DNA of 64,000 nucleotides, taken from NCBI GenBank assembly GCA_017467845.1, contig JAFUKH010000017.1:20870-84869 (forward strand), in the 5' to 3' direction. Origin of the DNA: Lachnospiraceae bacterium. GTDB lineage: Bacteria; Bacillota; Clostridia; Lachnospirales; Lachnospiraceae. Under the pieces are notes generated by a model, which did not search any database, had not been told where the DNA came from, and was given only the letters and a program-made list of their open reading frames with translations. The translations under genes were made by a program, and so were the position numbers. Positions 38,790-47,688 of this stretch are shown piece by piece; position 1 is the first letter of the stretch; each line of letters opens with the position of its first letter.

Positions 38790-38918
38790 GGTGATAATTT
38801 AACGTGGTAACGTGTCAAACTCTTCGGGACCAATGCATGAGCAAAAGTAAAGTAGTGTAGCTACGTTTTGCGAATGGTTCTGAAGTGTTGGAAAATTTTA
38901 AATTCGGGAGGAATAGAT

Positions 38919-40157
38919 ATGTATTCATTGGAAGACGTAAAGTTAGTGGATCCTGAAATCGCCCAGGCGATTGTGGATGAGCAGAACAGACAGAACAGTC
39001 ACATTGAGCTGATTGCTTCTGAGAATTGGGTAAGTAAGGCGGTTATGGCTGCTATGGGTAGCCCACTTACCAATAAATATGCGGAGGGTTATCCGGGAAA
39101 GAGGTACTATGGCGGATGCCAGTGTGTAGACGTTGTAGAGAATCTTGCAATTGAAAGAGCAAAAGAGTTATTCGGATGCGATTATGCCAATGTTCAGCCA
39201 CACTCAGGCGCACAGGCAAATCTTGCAGTTCAGTTTGCAGTATGTAAGCCCGGTGATACTATCATGGGTATGAACCTTGATCACGGCGGACATTTAACTC
39301 ACGGTTCACCGGTTAATATCTCCGGTAAGTATTTCAAAATCGTTCCTTACGGTGTAAACGATGAAGGCTTCATTGATTATGATGAGATGGAGAGAATCGC
39401 AGTAGAATGCCAGCCTAAGATGATTATCGCAGGTGCTTCTGCTTACGCTCGTACTATTGATTTCAAGAGATGCCGTGAAATCGCAGATAAGGTTGGCGCA
39501 GTTCTTATGGTAGATATGGCTCACATCGCTGGTCTTGTAGCTGCAGGTGTTCATCCAAGCCCTATTCCTTACGCTGATGTAGTTACTACTACTACTCACA
39601 AGACTCTTCGTGGACCTAGAGGCGGTCTTATCCTTTGCAATAAGGAAGCTGCTGACAAGTTCAATTTCAACAAGGCTATCTTCCCGGGCATTCAGGGTGG
39701 TCCTTTAATGCACGTAATCGCTGCAAAGGCTGTTTGCTTCAAGGAAGCGTTATCTGATGATTTCAAGACCTATCAGCAGAATGTTGCAGCAAATGCACAG
39801 GCTCTTGCTAAGGGACTTATGGACAGAGGCATCAAGATTGTTTCCGGTGGTACTGATAACCACTTAATGTTAGTAGATTTAACCAATTTCGGTTTAACCG
39901 GTAAGGCAGTAGAGAAGCTTTTAGATGAAGCTCACATTACTGCAAATAAGAATACTATTCCTAACGATCCTCAGAGCCCATTCGTAACCAGCGGTGTTCG
40001 TCTCGGAACCCCTGCGGTTACCTCTCGCGGTATGAACACCGAGGATATGGACCAGATTGCAGAAGCTATCGCACTTGTAATTAAGGGCGGCGAAGAGAAG
40101 GTAGCAGAAGCTAGAGCTATCGTTCAGAAGCTGACTGATAAGTACCCATTAGTTTAA
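38919..40157 (+). CDS. glyA: Serine hydroxymethyltransferase
   Basis: 412 residues from the ATG at 38919 with GGGAGG upstream. PLP-dependent fold type [45 protein letters not shown], and the Schiff-base Lys at about residue 228 in [14 protein letters not shown]. It converts serine and tetrahydrofolate to glycine and 5,10-methylene-THF, the cofactor used by the thyA gene at 54.6 kb. Codon use is strongly biased towards preferred codons, as expected for a highly expressed gene. Confidence 0.97.
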   Translation: MYSLEDVKLVDPEIAQAIVDEQNRQNSHIELIASENWVSKAVMAAMGSPLTNKYAEGYPGKRYYGGCQCVDVVENLAIERAKELFGCDYANVQPHSGAQANLAVQFAVCKPGDTIMGMNLDHGGHLTHGSPVNISGKYFKIVPYGVNDEGFIDYDEMERIAVECQPKMIIAGASAYARTIDFKRCREIADKVGAVLMVDMAHIAGLVAAGVHPSPIPYADVVTTTTHKTLRGPRGGLILCNKEAADKFNFNKAIFPGIQGGPLMHVIAAKAVCFKEALSDDFKTYQQNVAANAQALAKGLMDRGIKIVSGGTDNHLMLVDLTNFGLTGKAVEKLLDEAHITANKNTIPNDPQSPFVTSGVRLGTPAVTSRGMNTEDMDQIAEAIALVIKGGEEKVAEARAIVQKLTDKYPLV

Positions 40158-40177
40158 TCTGTAAGTGAAAAATTATA

Positions 40178-40226
40178 ATACCCTCCAAGAGTGACTTGCC
40201 ACTGCATCGGAACTCTTGGAGGGTAT
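40178..40226 (+). terminator. Long hairpin after glyA
   Basis: ATACCCTCCAAGAGT pairs perfectly with its complement over a 19-nt loop, 20 bp past the glyA stop. The downstream sequence is only weakly T-rich. Confidence 0.65.
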
Positions 40227-40399
40227 TGGTAATTTTGAACGAACTAATCAGGCAGATGTCTTTCTGACGAAAACATCTGTCTTTCTTTTGGAGAATTTTG
40301 TATATTTTGCCCTTGCATTCGACAATTTAGTGTGCTAAACTATCTTTCAACGGCACACAAGTGTCCGTTTCAGAAAAACAAATGAGCGGAAAAGAGAAG

Positions 40400-40840
40400 A
40401 TGGAAAAGTCGAAATACTATGTTGTGACCAAGAAAGCCATACCGGAAGTGCTTTTAAAGGTCGTGGAAGCCAAAGAGCTTCTGGAATCAGAGAAAGTGGA
40501 AACCATACAGGACGCGGTTGATGCCGTTGGAATCAGCCGGTCCTCATTTTATAAATATAAAGATGATATTTTCCAGTTTCGGGACAATTCTCAGGGAACA
40601 ACCATTACCCTGACGTTCCGGATGGATGATGAGCCGGGGCTTTTATCGGATGTACTTAAGACAATCGCCGAGGCTCATGCAAATATTCTGACAATCCATC
40701 AGAGTATTCCCATTAACGGAATAGCATCTCTCAGCATCAGTATTCAGATTCTGCAGAATACCACGGATGTGTCCAAGATGATTGAGGAAATGGAAAATAA
40801 AAAAGGTGTTCATCACGTAAAAATACTGGCAAAGGAGTAA
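40400..40840 (+). CDS. ACT-domain regulator (PheB/UPF0735 type)
   Basis: 146 residues from the ATG at 40400 (GGAAAAGAG upstream); earlier GTG/ATG starts lack sites. N-terminal HTH-like part with EVLLKVVEAKELLESEKVET and AVGISRSSFYKYKD, C-terminal ACT domain (TLTFRMDDEPGLLSDVLKTI, HQSIPINGIASLSISI). It should bind an amino acid and control genes; directly downstream is the threonine-branch operon starting with hom, which suggests threonine or a related ligand. Confidence 0.88.
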   Translation: MEKSKYYVVTKKAIPEVLLKVVEAKELLESEKVETIQDAVDAVGISRSSFYKYKDDIFQFRDNSQGTTITLTFRMDDEPGLLSDVLKTIAEAHANILTIHQSIPINGIASLSISIQILQNTTDVSKMIEEMENKKGVHHVKILAKE

Positions 40841-40841
40841 A

Positions 40842-40890
40842 AACGAAATCAGAGATTTCGTTACGAATTTGAGCAAAAGCTCAAAGTTCG
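40842..40890 (+). promoter_or_regulatory. Tandem hairpins between the ACT regulator and hom
   Basis: AACGAAATC-AGA-GATTTCGTT (40842-40862) is followed by CGAATTTGAGC/GCTCAAAGTTCG (40864-40890), ending just before the GAAAGGAG of hom. They could be an attenuation or translation control structure; no U-tract is present. Confidence 0.45.
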
Positions 40891-40905
40891 GAGAAAGGAG
40901 ATTAT

Positions 40906-42114
40906 ATGGTCGGAGTAGCAGTTTTAGGATACGGTACAGTAGGTAGCGGAGTTGTAGAGGTAATCGAACAGAATAATGATGTAGTTAGTGCGAGAGCAGG
41001 TGAGAAACTTTATGTAAAACATATTTTGGATCTTCGTGAGTTCCCGGGTGACCCATATGAGAATAAAGTAGTACATGACTTTAATATTATATTAGAGGAT
41101 GAGGATGTACAGATTATTTGTGAGACCATGGGTGGTGTGAAGCCGGCATATGATTTCACCAAGGCAGCACTTTTAAAGGGCAAGAGCGTATGTACCTCCA
41201 ATAAGGAGCTGGTTGCAAACCACGGACCTGAGCTTCTTGCAATCGCAAAGGAAAAGAATTGTAACTACATGTTCGAAGCAAGTGTAGGTGGCGGTATTCC
41301 GATTATCAGAACCATCAACAATGCACTTACCGCAGAGAAGATTGAGGGTATTACCGGTATCTTAAACGGTACTACCAATTACATATTAACTAAGATGGAC
41401 AAAGAGGGTGCGGATTTCGCAGAGGTTCTTGCCAAGGCGCAGGAGCTGGGATACGCAGAGCGTAATCCGGAAGCTGACGTGGAGGGCTACGATGCTTGCC
41501 GTAAGATTGCAATTCTTTCCTCACTTATGACCGGTAAGAATGTAAAGTATGAGAACATCTACACAGAGGGTATCACCAAGATTACCGCAGATGATTTTGT
41601 ATATGCCAAGGCAGCGGGTATGGCAGTGAAGATTTTCGGTATGAGTAAGAACACCGAGAATGGAACCCTTGCAATGGTAGCACCTTTCATGATTTCTGCA
41701 GATTATCCTTTATATATGGTAAATGATGTATTTAACGGTGTGTTCGTTCGCAGCAATATGCTTGGTGATTCTATGTACTACGGACGAGGCGCAGGAAAGC
41801 TTCCTACCGCAAGTGCTGTAGTTGGTGATGTGGTAGAATGTGCCAGAAATCTTGGCAACAATGTACCGGTATTCTGGGATGCAGAGGAGGCAAAGCTTGC
41901 GGACATTTCTGAAGTGTCCAGAAGCTACTTCGTACGTGCGAAGGCTGAGGCAAAGGCTGATGTGCTTGCAGCATTCCCGGGCGGTGAAGAGGTTGTTATC
42001 GAAGGCAGAAATGATTTCGGCTACTTTACTTTAGAAATGAAGGAAAAGGATTTTGCTGAGAAGTATGCTGCGTTAGGCGATAAAGTATTTATGAGAATTC
42101 GTGTAGAAAAATAA
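40906..42114 (+). CDS. hom: Homoserine dehydrogenase
   Basis: 402 residues, AAAGGAG before the ATG. Rossmann motif VLGYGTVGSGV, family core ASVGGGIPIIRTI, LNGTTNYILTKM and AYAERNPEADVEGYDACRK (shown in part), and a C-terminal ACT-like domain. It reduces aspartate semialdehyde to homoserine in threonine/methionine synthesis. First gene of hom-apgM-lysC, spaced 20 and 23 bp, downstream of an ACT regulator. The ACT domain implies feedback by threonine. Confidence 0.96.
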   Translation: MVGVAVLGYGTVGSGVVEVIEQNNDVVSARAGEKLYVKHILDLREFPGDPYENKVVHDFNIILEDEDVQIICETMGGVKPAYDFTKAALLKGKSVCTSNKELVANHGPELLAIAKEKNCNYMFEASVGGGIPIIRTINNALTAEKIEGITGILNGTTNYILTKMDKEGADFAEVLAKAQELGYAERNPEADVEGYDACRKIAILSSLMTGKNVKYENIYTEGITKITADDFVYAKAAGMAVKIFGMSKNTENGTLAMVAPFMISADYPLYMVNDVFNGVFVRSNMLGDSMYYGRGAGKLPTASAVVGDVVECARNLGNNVPVFWDAEEAKLADISEVSRSYFVRAKAEAKADVLAAFPGGEEVVIEGRNDFGYFTLEMKEKDFAEKYAALGDKVFMRIRVEK

Positions 42115-42134
42115 TCGGTTGAGGAGTTTTTGTT

Positions 42135-43337
42135 ATGAAATACGTAGTAGTGTTAGGAGATGGTATGGCAGATGAGCCTATCGAGGCCCTGGGGAATAAG
42201 ACCCCACTGGCTTATGCCAATACTCCGAATATGGATAGATTAAGTAAGCTGTCAGAGGTTGGTATGGTACATACCATTCCTGATGGAATGAAGCCGGGTT
42301 CCGATACTGCGAACCTTTCTGTAATGGGCTACGACCCGAAGGTGTATTATTCCGGTCGCTCACCATTGGAAGCACTGAGCATCGGTGTTCCAATGAAAGA
42401 TACCGATATCGCTCTCAGATGTAATATTGTTACCCTTTCAGAGGAAGACGTACCTTTTGAAGACTTGACGATTATCGATCACAGTTCTTCCGAGATTAGC
42501 ACAGAGGATTGTGCAGTTCTCTTAGAAGAGGTTGCAAAGGTGCTTGCAAATGAGACCTATCAGTTCTATGTAGGAACCAGCTACCGTCACTGTCTTATTT
42601 GGGATAAGGGGCAGGTGGTAGAGCTGACACCACCTCACGATGTGCTGGGACAGACCATCGGCCAGTATTTACCGGAAGATGTGGTTCTCCGCGAAATGAT
42701 GAAGAAGAGTTACGAAATTCTGAAAAATCATCCCCTTAATATAGAAAGAAAGAAGCAGGGACTGAATCCTGCCAACTGCTGTTGGTTCTGGGGAGCAGGA
42801 ACCAAACCGCTTTTATCTTCCTTTGAAGAGAAGACCGGTAAAAAGGGTATGATGGTATCTGCGGTAGATTTGCTTAAGGGCATCGCCGTGGGAGCAAGCA
42901 TGGGTGTTGCAGAGGTTCCCGGTGCAAACGGTGGTTTGCATACCAATTATGCGGGAAAAGTGGATGCTGCAGTGAAGGCTTTGCTTGACGAGGAGTATGA
43001 TTTTGCATATATTCATGTAGAGGCACCTGATGAAATGGGGCATCAGGGCAGCGTGGAGCGTAAGGTACAGGCAATTGAGTATCTGGATGAGAAGGTTATC
43101 GGACCTGTGGTAGAAAGATTAGAGGCAGCAGGAGTGGATTTCAGACTCCTTGTTCTTCCCGATCACCCTACACCGATTCGCTGTCGTACACATACGGCTG
43201 ACAATGTTCCTTATATGCTTTACGATAGTACAAATCTGCTTTCCAAGGATTGGGATTATACCGAAGAAGCCGGTAAAGCATCCGGTAATTTTGAACCGGT
43301 AGGACATAAGTTGATTGATTCATTTTTGCAATTATAA
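42135..43337 (+). CDS. apgM: Cofactor-independent phosphoglycerate mutase family (possible homoserine kinase, ThrB2-like)
   Basis: 400 residues. Alkaline-phosphatase superfamily start VVLGDGMADEP, catalytic Ser region KPGSDTANLSVMGYDP, and metal ligands in HVEAPDEMGHQG and LPDHPTP. This is the archaeal-type apgM/PhnA-related group, not the larger GpmI. Because it lies between hom and lysC and no thrB is seen, its likely task is phosphorylation of homoserine, a role proposed for family members in such clusters. That function is inferred from context. Confidence 0.88.
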   Translation: MKYVVVLGDGMADEPIEALGNKTPLAYANTPNMDRLSKLSEVGMVHTIPDGMKPGSDTANLSVMGYDPKVYYSGRSPLEALSIGVPMKDTDIALRCNIVTLSEEDVPFEDLTIIDHSSSEISTEDCAVLLEEVAKVLANETYQFYVGTSYRHCLIWDKGQVVELTPPHDVLGQTIGQYLPEDVVLREMMKKSYEILKNHPLNIERKKQGLNPANCCWFWGAGTKPLLSSFEEKTGKKGMMVSAVDLLKGIAVGASMGVAEVPGANGGLHTNYAGKVDAAVKALLDEEYDFAYIHVEAPDEMGHQGSVERKVQAIEYLDEKVIGPVVERLEAAGVDFRLLVLPDHPTPIRCRTHTADNVPYMLYDSTNLLSKDWDYTEEAGKASGNFEPVGHKLIDSFLQL

Positions 43338-43360
43338 TTGATTGAGGAGACATATTTATC

Positions 43361-44680
43361 ATGAGAAGAGTAGTTAAATTTGGTGGAAGCTCTCTTGCAA
43401 GTGCAGAGCAGTTTGAAAAGGTAGGCGCAATCATCCGCTCAGATAAGGAAAGAAAATTCGTAGTTCCTTCCGCACCGGGTAAAAGATATCCGGAGGATAC
43501 CAAGGTGACAGATATGCTTTACGCATGCTATGCTTTGGCAGAGGCAGGTAAGGATTTCAGTAAGGAAATGAAGGCTATCAAGGCTCGATATCAGGAGATT
43601 ATCGATGGATTAAAGCTGGATTTATCATTAGAGGATGCATTTGCAACCGTAGAGAAGAACTTTAAGGAAAAAGCAGGTAAGGACTATGCAGCATCCCGTG
43701 GTGAGTACTTAAACGGTATTATCATGGCTTCTTATCTGAAATTTGAATTTATTGATGCAGCTACCGTTATCTTCTTTGATGAGAATGGTAAGTTTGATGC
43801 AGACAAGACCAATGAGGTACTATCTGCAAGATTGGAGAAGTGTGAAGCAGCAGTTATTCCGGGCTTCTATGGAGCTTATGCGGACGGAACTGTTAAGACC
43901 TTCTCCAGAGGTGGTAGCGATATCACCGGTTCCATCGTAGCAAAGGCTGCAAAGGCTGATGTATATGAGAACTGGACCGATGTATCCGGATTCCTTGTAG
44001 CAGATCCACGCGTGGTAAAGGATCCTGTAGCGATTGAAACCATTACTTATCGTGAACTGCGTGAGCTTGCTTATATGGGTGCAACCGTTCTTCATGAAGA
44101 TGCAATCTTCCCTGTTCGTCAGGAGGGTATTCCTATCAATATCCGTAATACTAATGCTCCTGAGGACAATGGTACCTGGATTGTGGAAAGTACCTGCCAG
44201 AAGTCGAAGTATGTGATTACCGGTATTGCAGGTAAGAAGGGCTTCTGCTCTATCAATATTGAAAAAGAAATGATGAACTCTGAAATCGGATTTGGCCGTA
44301 AGGTATTACAGGCATTTGAAGACAACGGCATCTCCTTCGAGCATGTTCCGTCCGGTATTGATACCATGACCGTTTTTGTTCATCAGGATGAATTCATGCA
44401 CAAGGAGCAGAAGGTAGTTGGTGGTCTTCACAGACTGACCAATCCGGATGTTATTGATATCGAATCCGATCTTGCGTTAATCGCAGTAGTAGGTCGCGGT
44501 ATGAAGTCTGCAAGAGGTACTGCGGGACGTATCTTCTCCGCACTTGCTCATGCAAATGTAAATGTTAAGATGATTGATCAGGGGTCTTCTGAACTGAATA
44601 TTATCATCGGTGTTGAGAATGATGATTTCGAAACTGCAATCAGAGCTATTTACGATATCTTTGTAGTGACAAGACTGTAG
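43361..44680 (+). CDS. lysC: Aspartate kinase
   Basis: 439 residues, TTGAGGAG before the ATG. Kinase signature VVKFGGSSLASAEQFEKV, FSRGGSDITGSIVA and ENWTDVSGF. Two ACT domains at the end (GFCSINIEKEMM, IAVVGRGMKSARGTAGRIF) mediate feedback inhibition. It makes aspartyl phosphate, the first step to lysine, threonine and methionine. Last gene of the operon, closed by a terminator. Confidence 0.96.
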   Translation: MRRVVKFGGSSLASAEQFEKVGAIIRSDKERKFVVPSAPGKRYPEDTKVTDMLYACYALAEAGKDFSKEMKAIKARYQEIIDGLKLDLSLEDAFATVEKNFKEKAGKDYAASRGEYLNGIIMASYLKFEFIDAATVIFFDENGKFDADKTNEVLSARLEKCEAAVIPGFYGAYADGTVKTFSRGGSDITGSIVAKAAKADVYENWTDVSGFLVADPRVVKDPVAIETITYRELRELAYMGATVLHEDAIFPVRQEGIPINIRNTNAPEDNGTWIVESTCQKSKYVITGIAGKKGFCSINIEKEMMNSEIGFGRKVLQAFEDNGISFEHVPSGIDTMTVFVHQDEFMHKEQKVVGGLHRLTNPDVIDIESDLALIAVVGRGMKSARGTAGRIFSALAHANVNVKMIDQGSSELNIIIGVENDDFETAIRAIYDIFVVTRL

Positions 44681-44690
44681 TTATAATAAA

Positions 44691-44718
44691 GACTGTTGCT
44701 TCGGCAGCAGTCTTTTTT
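44691..44718 (+). terminator. Terminator after lysC
   Basis: GACTGTTGC-TTCG-GCAGCAGTC followed by TTTTTT. Confidence 0.93.
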
Positions 44719-44729
44719 GATAGATTCGT

Positions 44730-44793
44730 AACAGTTCAGCTGGCATCATTCGCAATGTCGCACCTTCGCAGCTAACTTTGCTCATGAACTATT
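44730..44793. repeat. Dispersed palindromic repeat, copy A
   Basis: Terminal arms AACAGTTCA and TGAACTATT with GC-containing inner sequence. A shorter related copy is at 52789-52838. Looks like a small REP/MITE-type repeat. Confidence 0.45.
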
Positions 44794-44865
44794 ATGAAAA
44801 TTTTACGACATTTTGTCGAAAAGTAGTGAGTAATAAAATAATTTAAAAATTTTTAGAAAAATGTG

Positions 44866-44893
44866 TTGACAAATAAAAAGGACATGTTATAAT
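44866..44893 (+). promoter_or_regulatory. Promoter of structured RNA copy 2
   Basis: TTGACA (44866-44871), 16-bp spacer, extended TGTTATAAT (-10 at 44888-44893). Same layout as copy 1. Confidence 0.85.
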
Positions 44894-44899
44894 AAAGTT

Positions 44900-45236
44900 A
44901 CAAACAAACAAGAGAGAAAAACAAACAACAAAAGATGAACTGAAAGGAGAGTTCAAATACAAAAGAAAGAGAGGTACGGACCGCCAAACACATAATCTTA
45001 ACTTAACAAACTTCCATTTATATACATAAGAAAAAGTAACAAAAGATAAAAGTTACAGTACTCGGTAGTACAAAAGATGTAAGATACAAAAGATGAAATG
45101 GAAGTCACATCAGAAAAACTTCATATAGATTGTAACCAAGAAAAAAGATTTTAAGAAAAGAGGATTGGACCATTGGAAAGCATAGTTAGATAGGACGCGT
45201 CAAGGTAGAATGAAAACCGACGCGTCCTTTGTTTTT
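44900..45236 (+). ncRNA. Duplicated structured RNA of unknown family, copy 2
   Basis: About 330 nt ending in the terminator GGACGCGTC/GACGCGTCC plus T-rich tail (45193-45236). The first stem is GAACT/AGTTC where copy 1 has AAACTTC/GAAGTTT; GTAAC/GTTAC and the conserved GTACT-CGGT-AGTAC hairpin follow, all inside ACTTCCATTT/AAATGGAAGT. The blocks AAAGAGAGGTACGGACCGCC and CATTGGAAA-CATAGTTAGATA match copy 1. Outer terminator pairs differ (G-C here, A-T in copy 1) while pairing is kept. Located between lysC and a GH3 gene. Confidence 0.8.
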
Positions 45237-45340
45237 GGGAAAAATGAAACTTTCCTTTATTTGCTATGGAAAAAGTATAGGCTCCTGTGGTATGATAGGT
45301 ACGAAAATTTTATTAATGGTTACATAGGAGATTTATATAG

Positions 45341-46648
45341 ATGGATAATAATGAATTAGAAAGACGTGAGTATCGAAGAAAGCGGCGTATCAGAAACCAG
45401 ATACTTGTATATCTGACAATGATTCTGGTGGTGGCTATTGTTTCTTTGGGAATCATTTTTGTAGTGAAGAATAATACAGAGAGGGAGCAGGCAGAAAGCC
45501 TCGTGCAGAGTAGCCAGCAGGAGGTCATTGAGGAGATGGTATCCTCGGAGTCGGAGATTGAAAAGCCCACTCCCACACCGGTGCCTACCCCTTCGCCGGA
45601 CGAGCTGCTTAATGAGTTTATTGATGAAATCGTGGAGCAGATGCCTATTGAGGACCGTGTGGCAGGCTTATTCTTTGTAACACCTGAATCAATTACCGGT
45701 GTAGGAACTGCGGTGAAGGCAGGGGACGGAACAAAGGAAGCTTTATCCAAGTATGCGGTGGGCGGTATTATTTACTTTGAGAAGAATATCAAGGATGCGG
45801 CACAGTTTGAAGAAATGATCAGCAACACCAAGCTATACAGCAAGTATCCGCTGTTTATCGGTTTGGATGAAGAGGGTGGCGATGTAACTCGTCTCGCGGA
45901 GGCCGGTCTTATGGAGAAGCAGGCCGGAGCAGGAGCCATTGCCCAATCGGGGGATACTAATGCGGCTTACAATGTGGGTGTTACCATCGGCAGCACTATG
46001 GCGTCATATGGAGCCAATGTGGATTTTGCACCGGTAGCAGATATTGCTAATGTGGAAAATAGTGTGATGCTGGGACGCACATATGAAAATGAGGCTACTA
46101 TTGCAATCCCTTATGTGCTTGAGATGATGCGCGGTCTGGAGGAACAGGGAGTATCCTCTTGCTTAAAGCATTTCCCGGGAATAGGAGCTACTACAGAAGA
46201 TACCCATGAGGGATTGGCTACGGTAAATCGAACAGCAGAGGAATTCCGAGCAAATGAATTTACTGTTTTTAAGGCCGGTATTGATGCAGGCGCAGACTTT
46301 GTAATGATAGGTCACGTGGATGCACCACAGCTTACCGGGGACAATACCCCAGCGTCCATGTCAAAGGTAATCGTTACGGATATCCTTCGCAATGAGCTGG
46401 GATTTGATGGAGTAATCATTACGGATGCTATGAATATGAAGGCGATTTCGGAATATTATGATTCCGGAGAAGCTGCTGTACAGGCATTGAAGGCCGGCTG
46501 CGATATGATTCTTATGCCGGAGGATTTTGAAGATGCTTATGTGGGTGTACTTCAGGCACTGGCAGACGGCGTTATCGCAGAAGAGAGAATTAATGATTCT
46601 ATTAAGCGTATTTACAGAGTGAAGTATGCAGGGAAGTTTGAAGAATAA
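45341..46648 (+). CDS. Membrane-anchored family 3 glycoside hydrolase (NagZ-like)
   Basis: 435 residues; AGGAG before the ATG. A basic N-terminus (RREYRRKRRIR) and one membrane helix (about 25-45), a Ser/Glu/Pro linker (about 50-85), then the GH3 domain with GGIIYFEKNI, FIGLDEEGGDV, CLKHFPGIG and the catalytic Asp in VIITDAMNMKAI. The KHFPG.G-D-H loop with EDTHEG fits beta-N-acetylglucosaminidases such as NagZ. It should trim cell-wall amino sugars outside the membrane. Encoded alone, after structured RNA copy 2. Confidence 0.9.
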   Translation: MDNNELERREYRRKRRIRNQILVYLTMILVVAIVSLGIIFVVKNNTEREQAESLVQSSQQEVIEEMVSSESEIEKPTPTPVPTPSPDELLNEFIDEIVEQMPIEDRVAGLFFVTPESITGVGTAVKAGDGTKEALSKYAVGGIIYFEKNIKDAAQFEEMISNTKLYSKYPLFIGLDEEGGDVTRLAEAGLMEKQAGAGAIAQSGDTNAAYNVGVTIGSTMASYGANVDFAPVADIANVENSVMLGRTYENEATIAIPYVLEMMRGLEEQGVSSCLKHFPGIGATTEDTHEGLATVNRTAEEFRANEFTVFKAGIDAGADFVMIGHVDAPQLTGDNTPASMSKVIVTDILRNELGFDGVIITDAMNMKAISEYYDSGEAAVQALKAGCDMILMPEDFEDAYVGVLQALADGVIAEERINDSIKRIYRVKYAGKFEE

Positions 46649-46660
46649 GGATAAATGAAG

Positions 46661-46701
46661 AACTGTCGGAATAGCCAAGTAGGCTATTTCGACAGTTTTT
46701 T
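46661..46701 (+). terminator. Terminator after the GH3 gene
   Basis: AACTGTCGGAATAGCC pairs with GGCTATTTCGACAGTT over AAGTA, followed by a T run. Confidence 0.9.
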
Positions 46702-46702
46702 G

Positions 46703-46938
46703 TTATGGAGACGAGGAAAATGGGCATCGTACTTGCACGAATGTCATTTGACGACCGCTAATCAGCCATCTTCTGGCATGGTCATCATCTGGGAAAGCAT
46801 TCTCTTTTTCAGCAATTTTAGAAAAGTATTTTGCACGACATCCTCTGCATCTGTATGATTTTTGCAACCATTTAGAGCTACACGGTATATGGTGTCCAGA
46901 TACAGCGCCGCAAGACGTTGGTATTCTGTATTGTTCAA
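46703..46938 (-). pseudogene. Decayed ECF sigma factor fragment
   Basis: On the minus strand, a frame from 46938 reads LNNTEYQRLAALYLDTIYRV and continues TDAEDVVQNTFLKLL, a sigma region 2. After a one-base shift the adjoining frame gives ENAFPDDDHARRWLI, the next part of the same domain. Region 4 is missing. A frameshifted and truncated sigma gene is the natural reading. Confidence 0.65.
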
Positions 46939-47061
46939 ACTGTTCCGAAAGGCCTTTCAATAGTAGAACGCTTCGCGAATGGGAAATATCACATTTATTT
47001 TAATATAATTTCAGGATATGGTCTGCGATTTGGCGAAATAATATGTTGAGGAGGTGATATC

Positions 47062-47208
47062 TTGAACAAATCAGAATTAGAAAGAGTAGAAGAGCAGAAA
47101 AACCATAATAAGTTTAATAGTGTCACACAGAAGACGAAAGCTGAAAATCAGAACCAGACCCATAATGCCAGAAAAGAGGGGATTCAACCGATAAACCAGA
47201 AACGGTAA
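47062..47208 (+). CDS. Small hydrophilic protein
   Basis: 48 residues from a TTG start with a strong GAGGAGGTG at the right distance. Asn/Gln/Lys-rich (NKFNSVTQKTKAENQNQT) and without hydrophobic segments, a composition reminiscent of small spore-core proteins, but I do not recognise a family. Confidence 0.5.
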   Translation: MNKSELERVEEQKNHNKFNSVTQKTKAENQNQTHNARKEGIQPINQKR

Positions 47209-47247
47209 TGAGGAATATAAATAAAAAATGATGTGAAAGGATAAAAA

Positions 47248-47436
47248 GTGGAAACGATTATCAGCCTTGTAGGTATTGTTGTTACAGTGATTAGTATTGT
47301 TGTAACGGTTATCAGTATCATACAAGCATACGAGAAAGATAAACACGAAAAAAAGCAACCGCTCCCACTAAAGTTTGGTTGCTTTTTTCGTAACAAACTA
47401 TTAGGCGAACCGTTTACGTCGGTAACACCTTTCTGA
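47248..47436 (+). CDS. Small membrane protein, possible type I toxin-like
   Basis: 62 codons from a GTG with AAAGGA upstream. One membrane helix IISLVGIVVTVISIVVTVIS followed by a charged tail YEKDKHEKK. An intrinsic terminator lies inside the last third of the frame, so the functional product may be shorter or the tail non-essential. Small hydrophobic peptides with such an overlapping terminator resemble type I toxins, but no antisense promoter has been identified. Confidence 0.45.
   Translation: METIISLVGIVVTVISIVVTVISIIQAYEKDKHEKKQPLPLKFGCFFRNKLLGEPFTSVTPF
47348..47388 (+). terminator. Terminator overlapping the small membrane protein
   Basis: AAAAAAGCAACC pairs with GGTTGCTTTTTT over a 16-nt loop. 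The A and T runs make it usable on both strands. Confidence 0.8.
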
Positions 47437-47484
47437 ATTAAGAATAGCATCATCTGTTTTATTTGCCAATAATGTGAAATATAT

Positions 47485-47525
47485 CAAAAAATAAAAAAAG
47501 AAACATCAAAAAAGATGTTTCTTTC
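47485..47525 (-). terminator. Two-way terminator at the left end of the element
   Basis: AGAAACATC-AAAAAA-GATGTTTCT (47499-47522), with an A-rich run on its left that becomes a U-tract for minus-strand transcripts from the ATPase gene. Confidence 0.75.
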
Positions 47526-47527
47526 AG

Positions 47528-47538
47528 AGCGCGAGACG
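47528..47538. repeat. Candidate attL, partial copy of the tRNA-Gly 3' end
   Basis: AGCGCGAGACG equals the last 11 bases of the tRNA gene region at 52626-52636. A nested hairpin CGTTGCA...TGCAACG follows directly. Confidence 0.45.
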
Positions 47539-47688
47539 TTGCACAAGGTCCGGGGGACCTTGGTCTTGCAACGACCGAAGTGGAACGTAGAAGATCGAAT
47601 TCGGGATAGCTCACAAACCCAATAAAATCAAGGAGGAAAGCACTCTATCCATGAGCTGTCCCCAAAAGTGTCCCCAGTTTGCACATTT

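Noticed and set aside
38796-38918. Riboswitch in the glyA leader
   Set aside because: No glycine, THF or SAM aptamer features could be found in the 120-nt leader.
45313-45750. Antisense frame over the GH3 start, Ser/Thr-rich
   Set aside because: Shadow of the acidic/Pro-rich linker of the GH3 gene.
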